NCBI RefSeq assembly: GCF_004011805.1
Contig: NZ_ML137200.1
Location: 81,899 to 145,898, forward strand
DNA length: 64,000 nt
Direction: 5' to 3'
Source of the DNA: Piscinibacter defluvii
Lineage (GTDB): Bacteria; Pseudomonadota; Gammaproteobacteria; Burkholderiales; Burkholderiaceae_C
Part shown: positions 1-7,524 of the stretch, one piece after another
Position numbering within the stretch: the stretch's first letter is position 1
Layout: every line of letters starts with the position of its first letter
Notes under the pieces: generated by a model
What the model was told of the DNA's origin: nothing
The model's database searches: none
The model's input: only the letters and a program-made list of their open reading frames with translations
Translations under genes and position numbers: made by a program

Positions 1-177
1 TCGGTGCTCGGCGCCGGCGCGCTGCAGGAGGACGACTGGGCCGACCTGTTCGCCGCGTGGGCACCGAACAAGCATGTGTCGCTGACGCTGGCCTGGGTCG
101 ACCTCGGCCGCATCGCGCCGGCCGTGCAGCCGCGCCGCCAGCGCGGCGGCTACCTGTCCGTCCAGCTCGCCCTGTGA
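1..177 (+). CDS. C-terminal end of an outer-membrane protein, possibly DUF3034 family (partial)
   Basis: The window opens inside an open frame that ends with TGA at 175-177, so only the last 58 residues are present. The tail alternates polar and hydrophobic residues (HVSLTLAWVDLG, then GGYLSVQLAL), as in the last strands of an outer-membrane beta barrel. I recall DUF3034 barrel proteins encoded beside a truncated globin and a cupredoxin in related bacteria, which fits the two genes that follow. The family call is inference from context; only the barrel-like C-terminus is seen. Confidence 0.5.
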   Translation, partial: SVLGAGALQEDDWADLFAAWAPNKHVSLTLAWVDLGRIAPAVQPRRQRGGYLSVQLAL

Positions 178-190
178 CCCCGGAACGACG

Positions 191-667
191 ATGAAGAACC
201 CGCTCACCCGCCCCCTGTTCGCCGGCGTGATCGCGCTGGCCGCCGCCTTCGCCCAGGTGCAGGCGCAGACCCAGACGCAGATGCCCTACGTGCCGCCCGT
301 CCCGGCCGACGACAGCCTGTACCGGGCCTTCGGCGGCCAGCCCGGGCTGCAGCGCCTGATGGACGACTTCATCGAGCGGCTGCTGGCCGACCCGCGCATG
401 AAGCCCTTCTTCGCCGATGCCGACCTGCCGCACGTGAAGCAGGAGCTGGTGCTGCAGTTCTGCGAGGTGTCCGGTGGGCCGTGCCGGCGCAACGGTCCGG
501 ACATGCGCCAGGCCCACGAGGCGATGGACATCGGCCGCGCCGACTTCAACGCCTTGGTCGAGGTGCTGCAGGCATCGATGGCGGCCCAGGGCATCCCGTT
601 CGGGGCCCAGAATCGCCTGCTCGCGCAGCTCGCGCCGATGCACCGCGACATCGTCAACAAGCCCTGA
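191..667 (+). CDS. Exported group 1 truncated hemoglobin
   Basis: A 158-residue protein. Residues 1-26 look like a signal peptide (basic start, Ala/Val/Leu core, end near AQVQAQ), so the globin should work outside the cytoplasm. The truncated-globin fold is recognisable from YRAFGG at 44-49, LADPRMKPFF and the GGP loop, with proximal haem ligand H109 in QAHEAM. Two features are unusual. The position normally held by the distal tyrosine (B10, after DDF) is I61. Two cysteines, C91 and C98, flank the GGP turn and could form a disulfide or redox switch. It lies 12 bases before the cupredoxin gene and is probably cotranscribed with it. Oxygen or NO chemistry is inference. Confidence 0.88.
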   Translation: MKNPLTRPLFAGVIALAAAFAQVQAQTQTQMPYVPPVPADDSLYRAFGGQPGLQRLMDDFIERLLADPRMKPFFADADLPHVKQELVLQFCEVSGGPCRRNGPDMRQAHEAMDIGRADFNALVEVLQASMAAQGIPFGAQNRLLAQLAPMHRDIVNKP

Positions 668-679
668 GGAGACCGCCCC

Positions 680-1369
680 ATGCACCGTGCCGCCCTTGCC
701 TTGCTCTTCGCTGCCGGTCCGGCGCTGGCCGGCACGCTGCAGGTCAGCGTGACCGACAAGGACGGCAAGCCGGTGCCCGACGTCGTGGTGCTGGTCGAGA
801 CCGCGACCCGCCCGGCGCCCGTGCCGGCGCCGCAGCCGGTGGTGATCGCGCAGGAAGGCCTGCGCTTCGTGCCCTTCCTGACCGTGGTGCCGGCCGGCAG
901 CACGCTGCGCTTCGTCAACCGCGACGGCTACGACCATCATGTGCGCTCGATGCCCAGCGGCCCGCTGGGCAGCACGCCGCCGGCGGCCAGCTTCGAGCTG
1001 CGCCTGGATGCCGCCGCCGATGCCGCGCCGGCGCCGGCCGACGAGTACCAGTCGCGCACCGTCCGGCGCAAGGCCAACCCGGTGACGCAGCAGGACGTGA
1101 CGGTCTCGCAGCCGGGGCCGATCGGGCTCGGGTGCCACATCCACGGCTCGATGCGCGGGCAGGTCTACGTCGCGCCGACCCCCTGGTTCGCCAAGACCGA
1201 CGCCAGCGGCCAGGCGCGCCTCGAGCAGCTGCCCGAGGGCGCGGTCGAGCTGGCGCTGTGGCATCCCGACCAGCTGCAGGAGCAGGCCACGCAGCGCCTG
1301 CAGCTCGGCGCCGCACCGCTGCAGGCGAGCGCGCAGCTGAACTTCGTGCCGCGCCCGCGCCGCCGCTGA
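680..1369 (+). CDS. Secreted cupredoxin-like protein (the type often named methylamine utilization protein)
   Basis: A 229-residue protein with a signal peptide ending near ALAG (residue 18). A carboxypeptidase-regulatory-like beta segment (VSVTDKDGKPVPDVVV) precedes a plastocyanin-like fold. The type 1 copper ligand set appears complete: a histidine in YDHHV (86 or 87), then C152, H155 and M158 in GCHIHGSMRG. A single-electron carrier or copper protein in the periplasm is therefore likely. Many homologues carry the name methylamine utilization protein, but no methylamine dehydrogenase genes are near, so that name is not evidence of function. Its neighbour is an exported globin, which suggests a shared redox role. 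Confidence 0.75.
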   Translation: MHRAALALLFAAGPALAGTLQVSVTDKDGKPVPDVVVLVETATRPAPVPAPQPVVIAQEGLRFVPFLTVVPAGSTLRFVNRDGYDHHVRSMPSGPLGSTPPAASFELRLDAAADAAPAPADEYQSRTVRRKANPVTQQDVTVSQPGPIGLGCHIHGSMRGQVYVAPTPWFAKTDASGQARLEQLPEGAVELALWHPDQLQEQATQRLQLGAAPLQASAQLNFVPRPRRR

Positions 1370-1376
1370 CGGGGGC

Positions 1377-1382
1377 GACAAT
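1377..1382 (+). promoter_or_regulatory. Candidate -10 element (GACAAT) for a leaderless LysR transcript
   Basis: GACAAT lies exactly six bases before the ATG at 1389, so a start six or seven bases downstream would fall on the start codon. The same hexamer at the same distance precedes the genes at 38915 and 52809. No good -35 hexamer or Shine-Dalgarno sequence is visible. Confidence 0.4.
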
Positions 1383-1388
1383 CGCGGC

Positions 1389-2303
1389 ATGGCCGCGCCG
1401 GACGTCCGCTTTCCCTCGATCGACGGCCTGCGTGCCTTCGAGGCCGCGGCGCGGCTGGGCAGCTTCGAGCGCGCCGCCGACGAGCTGAACGTCACCGCCA
1501 GCGCCGTGGGCAAGCGCATCGCCGCGCTGGAGGACCTGCTCGGCACGCCGCTGTTCACGCGCGGCGCCAAGCCGATCGTGCTCACCGCCACCGGCAAGGA
1601 GTACCTGGCGCAGGTCGGCGCCGCGCTCGGGTTGCTGGCCGCGGTGCCGCTGCACCAGCGCGCGGTGCAGCGCAGCGAGAAGCTGCGTGTCAGCGCACCG
1701 CCGACCTTCGCACGCCAGATCCTGGTGCCGCAGCTCGAGGCCTTCGGCGCCGCCCATCCGGAGATCGAACTGGAGGTGGTGCTCTCGATCCCTTACCTCG
1801 ACGTGGCACCGGGCGAGGCCGACGTGCAGGTGCGCCATGGCGACGCCGCCGCGCACGGCGGCCGGGTGCTGATGCACGACGTGGTGCTGCCGCTGGCCGC
1901 GCCGGCGCTGCTGCAGCGCCTGGCGCCGCTGCGCACCCCGGCCGACCTGGACGGCGCGCCGCTGCTGCGCACGCCGATCGAACCCTGGACGCCCTGGTTC
2001 GCCGCCGCCGGCCTGGTGCGCCCGGAGCCCAGCGGCGGGCCGCGCCTGGTCGACCTCGGGCTGACGCTCGAGGCCGCGGTGGCCGGCCAGGGCATCGCGC
2101 TGGCGCGCCCGAGCCTGGCGCGCCACTGGCTCGAGACCGGCACGCTGGTGCCGGTGTTCCGGCTGACCGCCGTGCCGGCGCACCAGTACTACCTGCTGCC
2201 GCATGCGCCGGGCAGCGCGGCGCAGCGCTTCGCCGACTGGCTGGTGGCCACCAGCGAGTCGGTGGCGGCGCAGGCGCTGGCGCTGGTTTCGCGCGGCACC
2301 TGA
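1389..2303 (+). CDS. LysR-family transcriptional regulator (GcvA-like)
   Basis: A 304-residue protein with the standard LysR plan. An N-terminal winged helix-turn-helix (residues 7-65, including FEAAARLGSFERAADELNVT) is followed by a substrate-binding co-inducer domain (about 90-295). The sequence SAVGKRIAALEDLLGTPLF is typical of the GcvA-like branch. It lies 70 bases before the hydroxyacid dehydrogenase gene in the same direction and may control that gene or the globin-cupredoxin pair upstream. LysR proteins more often act on divergent genes, so the target is uncertain. Confidence 0.9.
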   Translation: MAAPDVRFPSIDGLRAFEAAARLGSFERAADELNVTASAVGKRIAALEDLLGTPLFTRGAKPIVLTATGKEYLAQVGAALGLLAAVPLHQRAVQRSEKLRVSAPPTFARQILVPQLEAFGAAHPEIELEVVLSIPYLDVAPGEADVQVRHGDAAAHGGRVLMHDVVLPLAAPALLQRLAPLRTPADLDGAPLLRTPIEPWTPWFAAAGLVRPEPSGGPRLVDLGLTLEAAVAGQGIALARPSLARHWLETGTLVPVFRLTAVPAHQYYLLPHAPGSAAQRFADWLVATSESVAAQALALVSRGT

Positions 2304-2373
2304 AAATCTTTCCGGCGCTCCGGCGCGGGGCGCCGCTAGGATCGCGGCCATTCCAAGACCGAGGAGACCGCGG

Positions 2374-3537
2374 ATGCCCGTCATCACGAACATCGAGGAC
2401 CTGCGCGTGCTGGCCGAGAAGCGCGTGCCGCGCATGTTCTACGACTACGCCGACTCCGGCTCGTGGACGGAGAGCACCTACCGCGCCAACGAGTCGGACT
2501 TCCAGAGGATCAAGCTGCGGCAGCGCGTGGCGGTCAACATGGAGAACCGCAGCACCGCGACCAGCATGGTCGGCCAGCCGGTCAAGATGCCGGTGGCCAT
2601 CGCCCCGGTCGGGCTGACCGGCATGCAGCATGCCGACGGCGAGATCCACGCAGCGCGTGCGGCCGAGAAGTTCGGCATCCCGTTCACGCTCTCGACCATG
2701 AGCATCTGCTCGATCGAGGACATCGCCGAGAACACCACGGCGCCGTTCTGGTTCCAGCTCTACATGATGCGCGACCGCGACGCGATGGCGCGCATGATCG
2801 CGCGCTGCAAGGCGGCGAAGTGCAGCGCGCTGGTGCTGACGCTGGACCTTCAGGTGATCGGCCAGCGCCACAAGGACCTGAAGAACGGCCTGACCGCGCC
2901 GCCGCGGCCGACGCTCGGCAACATCATCAACCTGGCCACCAAGCCGCGCTGGTGCCTGGGCATGCTGGGCACGAGGCGCCACACCTTCCGCAACCTGGTC
3001 GGCCACGTGAAGGGCGTGAGCGACATGCGCTCGCTGTCGGCCTGGACCAACGAGCAGTTCGACCCGCGCCTGTCCTGGGCCGACGTGGCCTGGGTCAAGG
3101 AGCAGTGGGGCGGCAAGCTGATCCTCAAGGGCATCATGGAGGTCGAGGACGCCGTGCTCGCCGCGCAGGCCGGCGCCGACGCGATCGTGGTCAGCAACCA
3201 CGGCGGGCGCCAGCTCGACGGCGCGCCCTCCAGCATCGCGGCGCTGCCGGCGATCGTCGCCGCGGTGGGCGACAAGCTCGAGGTGTGGATGGACGGCGGC
3301 ATCCGCTCCGGCCAGGACGTGCTGAAGGCCTGGGCGCTGGGCGCGCGCGGCACGATGATCGGCCGCGCGATGGTCTACGGCCTGGGCGCGATGGGCGAGG
3401 CCGGCGTCACCAAGGCCCTGCAGATCATCCACAAGGAGCTCGACGTGACGATGGCCTTCTGCGGCCACACGCAACTGACCCAGGTCACGCGAGACATCCT
3501 GGTGCCGGGCACCGCCCCGGGCCTTTCCGGAAGCTGA
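2374..3537 (+). CDS. lldD: FMN-dependent alpha-hydroxy-acid dehydrogenase (L-lactate dehydrogenase type)
   Basis: A 387-residue enzyme of the glycolate oxidase / flavocytochrome b2 family, which oxidises a 2-hydroxy acid to the 2-keto acid using FMN and usually passes electrons to the respiratory chain. The catalytic His-Arg segment is SNHGGRQLDGAPS. Other marks are MFYDYADSGSW near the N-terminus, the FMN-binding lysine in KLILKGI, and DGGIRSGQDV. Length matches the family (about 380-390). The ATG at 2374 follows GAGGAGAC; the open frame continues upstream into the LysR gene but lacks family similarity there. Lactate is the most common substrate; mandelate or glycolate cannot be excluded. 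Confidence 0.87.
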   Translation: MPVITNIEDLRVLAEKRVPRMFYDYADSGSWTESTYRANESDFQRIKLRQRVAVNMENRSTATSMVGQPVKMPVAIAPVGLTGMQHADGEIHAARAAEKFGIPFTLSTMSICSIEDIAENTTAPFWFQLYMMRDRDAMARMIARCKAAKCSALVLTLDLQVIGQRHKDLKNGLTAPPRPTLGNIINLATKPRWCLGMLGTRRHTFRNLVGHVKGVSDMRSLSAWTNEQFDPRLSWADVAWVKEQWGGKLILKGIMEVEDAVLAAQAGADAIVVSNHGGRQLDGAPSSIAALPAIVAAVGDKLEVWMDGGIRSGQDVLKAWALGARGTMIGRAMVYGLGAMGEAGVTKALQIIHKELDVTMAFCGHTQLTQVTRDILVPGTAPGLSGS

Positions 3538-3584
3538 CGCCAAACTTACACTCGGTGCATTCGCCGGCTTGCGGGGAATGCGCC

Positions 3585-3848
3585 ATGACCCTCGATCAGT
3601 TCGACCAGTTGCGCCGCTGGCACGCCGGGCATGCCGACCACCCGGTCGAGGCGCGCCTGTGGAGCGCGGTGCTGACGCTCTGGCTGGCCGCCTGCGTCGG
3701 CACTCCGGTGGCCTGGCTGCTGCGCCTGGACGGCCTCGCGCTGGCGACTTTGCCGCTGCTGTTCGCACCCAGCGCCTACGTGGCGCTGCGCCGCTGGCTG
3801 CACCGGCGTCGCCGGCTGCGCTGCGACTGGATCGTCGCGCTAGGCTGA
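3585..3848 (+). CDS. Small two-helix membrane protein, unknown function
   Basis: An 87-residue protein starting at the ATG at 3585 after GCGGGGAATGCGCC. Two adjacent hydrophobic stretches (about residues 27-45 and 50-66) suggest a hairpin of two membrane helices. A charged N-terminus and an Arg-rich stretch (RRWLHRRRRLR) suggest the ends stay in the cytoplasm. I do not recognise a family. Its last nine bases overlap the end of the convergent gene on the other strand. Confidence 0.5.
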   Translation: MTLDQFDQLRRWHAGHADHPVEARLWSAVLTLWLAACVGTPVAWLLRLDGLALATLPLLFAPSAYVALRRWLHRRRRLRCDWIVALG

Positions 3849-4220
3849 GCCGTCCGCCGAAGCGGCCAGCGCAACGCTGGCGCGCACCAGCGCCTCCACC
3901 AGGCCGGCATCCACCGGCTGGCGGTAGCGCTGCCTCAGGTGGCGCAGGCCCTTGCCGCTGCCTTCGAGCATCGGGAAGCGCTCGCGCAGCAGCGCGCCGT
4001 TGAACACCTGCAGGTTGGCGTGGTCCTTGTGGATCACGATGGCAAAGGCATGCGCGCCGGCGCGGCTGAACACCAGGTTGCCCCACTTGATCGACTGCTC
4101 CAGCGCCGGCTCGGCCGCCAGCACCGCCTCCCGCAGCGCCTGCGCCGTCTCGCGCTGGTCCTCGCGCAAGGTGTCGAACCAGGCGCCGATCAGCGCGGCG
4201 GGGCGGACGATGGTCCTCAC
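3840..4220 (-). CDS. DUF1801-type (YdhG-like) small protein
   Basis: A 126-residue protein with the layout of the DUF1801/YdhG fold: DTLREDQRETAQALREAVL, then SIKWGNLVFSRAG and a final helical segment. I chose the GTG at 4220 because it overlaps the stop of the peptidase gene upstream as GTGA, a common coupling arrangement. An in-frame start at 4247 would add nine residues. Members of this family have no firmly assigned biochemical role. Translational coupling to the zinc peptidase gene is an inference from the overlap. Confidence 0.68.
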   Translation of the reverse strand: MRTIVRPAALIGAWFDTLREDQRETAQALREAVLAAEPALEQSIKWGNLVFSRAGAHAFAIVIHKDHANLQVFNGALLRERFPMLEGSGKGLRHLRQRYRQPVDAGLVEALVRASVALAASADGSA

Positions 4221-5095
4221 GGCGCACCGGCCTTGAAGGTGTCGCACTCGGCGACGCTGCCGCGCTCGAGGCCGCGCCTGAACCAGGTCACGCGCTGCTG
4301 GCTGCTTCCGTGCGTGAAGGTCTCCGGCCGCACCCGGCCGCCGGCGTTGCGCTGCAGCGTGTCGTCGCCGATCTGGCTGGCGGCGTTCAGCGCCTCCTCC
4401 AGGTCGCCCTGCTCCAGCACCTGGCGCGCGCGCTGCGCGTGATGGGCCCAGACGCCGGCGAAGCAGTCGGCCTGCAGTTCGAGCCGCACGCTCAGCGCAT
4501 TGGCGCGGGCCGGGTCCGTTCGGCGGCGCGCCGCATCGACCTTCTCGGTGATGCCCATCAGGTGCTGCACATGGTGACCGACCTCGTGCGCGATCACGTA
4601 GGCCTGGGCGAAGTCGCCCGGCGCGCCGAGCCGCGAGCGCATCTGCTCGTAGAACGACAGGTCGATGTAGACCTTCTGGTCGCCCGGGCAGTAGAACGGG
4701 CCCATCGCCGCCTCGCCCTGGCCGCAGGCGGTCGGCCAGGCGTCCTTGAACAGCACCAGCTTGGGCTCCTGGTAGCGCCCGCCGAGCGCGCGGAACTGCT
4801 CGCGCCAGACGTCCTCGGTGTCGGCCAGCACGGTCGAGACGAACCGGGCCATGGTGTCGTCGGCCGGCGGCCGGCCGCCCTGCGGCGCCTCGGCCACACT
4901 TGGCGCGCCGCCCCCGCCGCCGAGCACGCTGAGCACCGTCAGCGGGTTGACGCCGAAGATCCAGCCGGCCACCAGCGCGATCACGACGGTGCCCAGGCCG
5001 ATGCCGCGCCCGCCCACCGGCAGACCGCGCCTGCCGCCGGAGGCCCCGCGCACGTCCTCGACGTTGTCGCTCTCGCGGTTGCCTTGCCAGCGCAT
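4217..5095 (-). CDS. ypfJ: Neutral zinc metallopeptidase, YpfJ family
   Basis: A 292-residue membrane-anchored peptidase. The N-terminus is basic and Gly-rich (MRWQGNRESDNVEDV), followed by one membrane helix at about residues 33-55. The catalytic zinc motif is HEVGHHVQ, and FAGVWA downstream is typical of the family, as is PFYCPGDQKVYIDLSFY. Length agrees with YpfJ (about 280-290). The catalytic domain is expected outside the cytoplasm. Substrates are unknown. It is transcribed away from dcd's end, 13 bases downstream of that gene, so they may share a transcript. Confidence 0.88.
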   Translation of the reverse strand: MRWQGNRESDNVEDVRGASGGRRGLPVGGRGIGLGTVVIALVAGWIFGVNPLTVLSVLGGGGGAPSVAEAPQGGRPPADDTMARFVSTVLADTEDVWREQFRALGGRYQEPKLVLFKDAWPTACGQGEAAMGPFYCPGDQKVYIDLSFYEQMRSRLGAPGDFAQAYVIAHEVGHHVQHLMGITEKVDAARRRTDPARANALSVRLELQADCFAGVWAHHAQRARQVLEQGDLEEALNAASQIGDDTLQRNAGGRVRPETFTHGSSQQRVTWFRRGLERGSVAECDTFKAGAP

Positions 5096-5108
5096 GGACG
5101 CCTCCGGG

Positions 5109-5678
5109 TCAGGTCTTGGGCAGGGTCACGCCGCGCTGGCCCTGGTACTTGCCGCCGCGGTCCTTGTAGCTGGTCTCGCAGACCTCGTCGCTCTCGAAGA
5201 ACAGCACCTGCGCACAGCCCTCGCCGGCGTAGATCTTGGCCGGCAGCGGCGTGGTGTTGCTGAACTCGAGCGTCACGTAGCCTTCCCACTCCGGCTCGAA
5301 GGGCGTGACGTTGACGATGATGCCGCAGCGCGCGTAGGTGCTCTTGCCCAGGCAGATGGTCAGCACGTTGCGCGGGATGCGGAAGTACTCGACCGTGCGC
5401 GCCAGCGCGAAGCTGTTGGGCGGGATGATGCAGACGTCGGCCTCGATGTCGACGAAGCTCTTCTCGTCGAAGTTCTTCGGATCCACGACGGTGCTGTGGA
5501 TGTTGGTGAAGACCTTGAACTCCGGCGCGCAACGGATGTCGTAGCCATAGCTGCTGGTGCCGTAGCTGACGATCTTGTGGCCATCCGCCGCATGGCGCAC
5601 CTGGCCGGGCTCGAAGGGCTCGATCATCCCGTGCTGCTCGGCCATGCGCCGGATCCAGCGGTCACTCTTGATCGTCAT
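5109..5678 (-). CDS. dcd: dCTP deaminase
   Basis: A 189-residue enzyme that converts dCTP to dUTP, supplying dTTP synthesis in Gram-negative bacteria. Diagnostic segments are [22 protein letters not shown] at the start, [36 protein letters not shown] (which holds the substrate-binding and catalytic glutamate region), and [21 protein letters not shown] at the end. Length is standard. The open frame extends upstream across the next gene, but the family start is the ATG at 5678. I recall dcd lying close to apbC and metG in related genomes; here the formate dehydrogenase island separates them. Confidence 0.97.
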   Translation of the reverse strand: MTIKSDRWIRRMAEQHGMIEPFEPGQVRHAADGHKIVSYGTSSYGYDIRCAPEFKVFTNIHSTVVDPKNFDEKSFVDIEADVCIIPPNSFALARTVEYFRIPRNVLTICLGKSTYARCGIIVNVTPFEPEWEGYVTLEFSNTTPLPAKIYAGEGCAQVLFFESDEVCETSYKDRGGKYQGQRGVTLPKT

Positions 5679-5789
5679 GTGGGCTTCCGGTCGACTTTTC
5701 CGAAGTTTCGTGAGCATTTTAGGGAGCCGGTCGCGCACACCCCCCGCCGGGTGTGCGACAGTTGGGGCGTGAGCCCCTGGGAGACAAGC

Positions 5790-6317
5790 ATGCGCCCCGC
5801 GATCGACCTGCTGAGCCAGTATGCCGAATACCACCGCGACCGGCGCAACATCGCCAGTCACTTCGTCGGCATCCCGATGATCGTCTTCGCCATCGGGGTC
5901 CTGCTGGCCAAGCCGGGCTTCTCGCTCGGTTCGTTCTCGCTCTCGCCGGCCTGGCTGGTGTTCGCCGGGGTGGCGATGTGGTACCTGACCCGCGGGGTGC
6001 TGATGCTCGGCGTAGCCACCAGCGTGGCGGTGGGGGTGCTGGTCCTGGCCGCGCACCATGTGGGCGGCAGCGGCACCGGCGCCTGGCTGGCCTGGGGCCT
6101 GAGCTTCTTCGTGGTCGGCTGGGCGATCCAGTTCGTCGGCCACTGGTACGAGGGCCGCAAGCCGGCCTTCGTCGACGACCTGGTCGGCCTGCTGGTCGGC
6201 CCGATGTTCGTTACCGCCGAGGCGCTGTTCGCGCTCGGCTGGGGCAAGCCGCTGCTGGCCGAGATCGAGCGCCGCGCCGGCCCGACCCACCTGCGCGACC
6301 TGGCCCGCATCGCCTGA
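5790..6317 (+). CDS. Mpo1-like (DUF962) membrane protein
   Basis: A 175-residue integral membrane protein. The N-terminal motif [19 protein letters not shown] and the later [10 protein letters not shown] are the conserved His-containing parts of the DUF962/Mpo1 family. The yeast member is an Fe(II)-dependent dioxygenase acting on 2-hydroxy fatty acids. Four or five hydrophobic helices follow. The ATG at 5790 follows GGGAGACAAGC. The gene ends head-on against fdhD with no gap (TGA then TCA). Enzyme activity in bacteria is inferred from the yeast relative. Confidence 0.82.
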   Translation: MRPAIDLLSQYAEYHRDRRNIASHFVGIPMIVFAIGVLLAKPGFSLGSFSLSPAWLVFAGVAMWYLTRGVLMLGVATSVAVGVLVLAAHHVGGSGTGAWLAWGLSFFVVGWAIQFVGHWYEGRKPAFVDDLVGLLVGPMFVTAEALFALGWGKPLLAEIERRAGPTHLRDLARIA

Positions 6318-7160
6318 TCAGCCCGGTTCGCGCCCGGGGCGTGCCGGCTCCGGCTCGACGTCGAAGCGGTCGAAGCCGCTGTAGCAGATGAAGTGCCGGT
6401 TGGTGGCCCGGCCGAATAGGGTCATGCCCAGCTGCTGAGCCAGCTCGTGGCCCATCTGCGTGATGCCGCTGCGCGAGACGATGATGGGCACGCCCATCTG
6501 GGCCGACTTGATGACCATCTCGCTGGTCAGGCGGCCGGTCGTGTAGAAGCACTTGTCGCCGCCGTCCACGCCGTGCAGCCACATCCAGCCGGCGATGGTG
6601 TCGATGGCGTTGTGGCGGCCGACGTCCTCGACGAAGGTCAGCAGCTCCGCGCCGCGGAACAGCGCGCAGCCGTGCACCGAGCCGGCCGACTTGTAGGTGC
6701 TCTCCTGGCGGCGCACCGCCTCGAGCAGGCCGTACAGCGTGGATTGGCGGATGCGCGCCTGCGCCGGTGGCGGCAGGCGCACCGCATCCAGGTCGGCCAT
6801 CAGGTCGCCGAACACGGTGCCCTGGCCGCAGCCGGTGGTCACCACGCGCCGGGCGGTCTTCTCCTCGATGCGCTCGATGCCGGCGCGCGTGGCCACGGCG
6901 GCGGCGCCGACCTCCCAGTCCACCGTCACCGAATCGACGTCCGCGCAGCGTTCGACCAGGCGCTGGTTGCGCAGGTAGCCGAGCACCAGCAGCTCGGGCG
7001 CGGCACCCAGCGTCATCAGCGTGACCAGCTCGCGCTTGTCGACGAACACGGTCAACGCCCGCTCGGCCGGGATGGCGATCTCGCGCTCGACGCCGAACTC
7101 GTCGAGCACGCGCACGCAGCGGGTCAGCGGCGCACTGGCCGCGGTCAGGCGGGGAGGCAT
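6318..7160 (-). CDS. fdhD: Formate dehydrogenase sulfurtransferase FdhD
   Basis: A 280-residue FdhD. The family passes sulfur from a cysteine desulfurase to the molybdenum cofactor, which formate dehydrogenase needs. Recognisable segments are FVEDVGRHNAIDTIAGW, CFYTTGRLTSEMVIKSAQMGVPIIVSRS and TLFGRATNRHFICYSG. The flexible cysteine loop here reads TTGCGQGTVFGD and has one cysteine (about C112), whereas the E. coli protein carries a pair. It is the last gene of the minus-strand fdh series, placed to act on the alpha subunit encoded upstream. Confidence 0.95.
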   Translation of the reverse strand: MPPRLTAASAPLTRCVRVLDEFGVEREIAIPAERALTVFVDKRELVTLMTLGAAPELLVLGYLRNQRLVERCADVDSVTVDWEVGAAAVATRAGIERIEEKTARRVVTTGCGQGTVFGDLMADLDAVRLPPPAQARIRQSTLYGLLEAVRRQESTYKSAGSVHGCALFRGAELLTFVEDVGRHNAIDTIAGWMWLHGVDGGDKCFYTTGRLTSEMVIKSAQMGVPIIVSRSGITQMGHELAQQLGMTLFGRATNRHFICYSGFDRFDVEPEPARPGREPG

Positions 7161-7199
7161 GCCGGCGACTCTACGCGAGCGCCGCCGACGCCCGGGGCA

Positions 7200-7508
7200 T
7201 CAGGTCTTCTTGGCCGGGGCGGCCGGTGCCGCCGCCGGGGCGGCGCCGCCGAACGGACCCGGGTCGACGCAGGCCGGCGTGGGGGTCGGCGTGACGCTCT
7301 TGCCGGCCTTGCCGGCCTCGCCGGCATAACGCGCGGCGACCCGCTCCATCGCCTTGCAGAGCTGGAAGTCGGCCACCTTGTTGCCATGGGCCGTCTTGGC
7401 CGCGGCCTCGGCCGCCTTGGCCTTGGCCTCGTCCGACAGCGGCGGCAGCTTGGCCAGCGCCCCCGCGGCGGCGGTGGCGAGCACGGTGGCGGTCAGCAGG
7501 TGTCGCAT
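7200..7508 (-). CDS. Small exported protein of the fdh locus, unknown function
   Basis: A 102-residue protein with a signal peptide (MRHLLTATVLATAAAGALA), a helical charged middle, two cysteines (one in DFQLCKAMERV, one in PACVDPG) and an Ala/Pro-rich tail ending in KKT. It lies 16 bases downstream of the gamma subunit gene, so it is probably part of the fdh operon. The two cysteines are too far apart for a CXXCH haem site. I do not recognise a named family; a periplasmic helper of the dehydrogenase is a guess from location. Confidence 0.6.
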   Translation of the reverse strand: MRHLLTATVLATAAAGALAKLPPLSDEAKAKAAEAAAKTAHGNKVADFQLCKAMERVAARYAGEAGKAGKSVTPTPTPACVDPGPFGGAAPAAAPAAPAKKT

Positions 7509-7524
7509 CGGTTTCCTCGCAGGT

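Noticed and set aside
2313..2335. Hairpin CGGCGC/GCGCCG after the LysR gene
   Set aside because: The 11-base loop and alternative pairings in GC-rich DNA, with no T run, make it unconvincing as a terminator.
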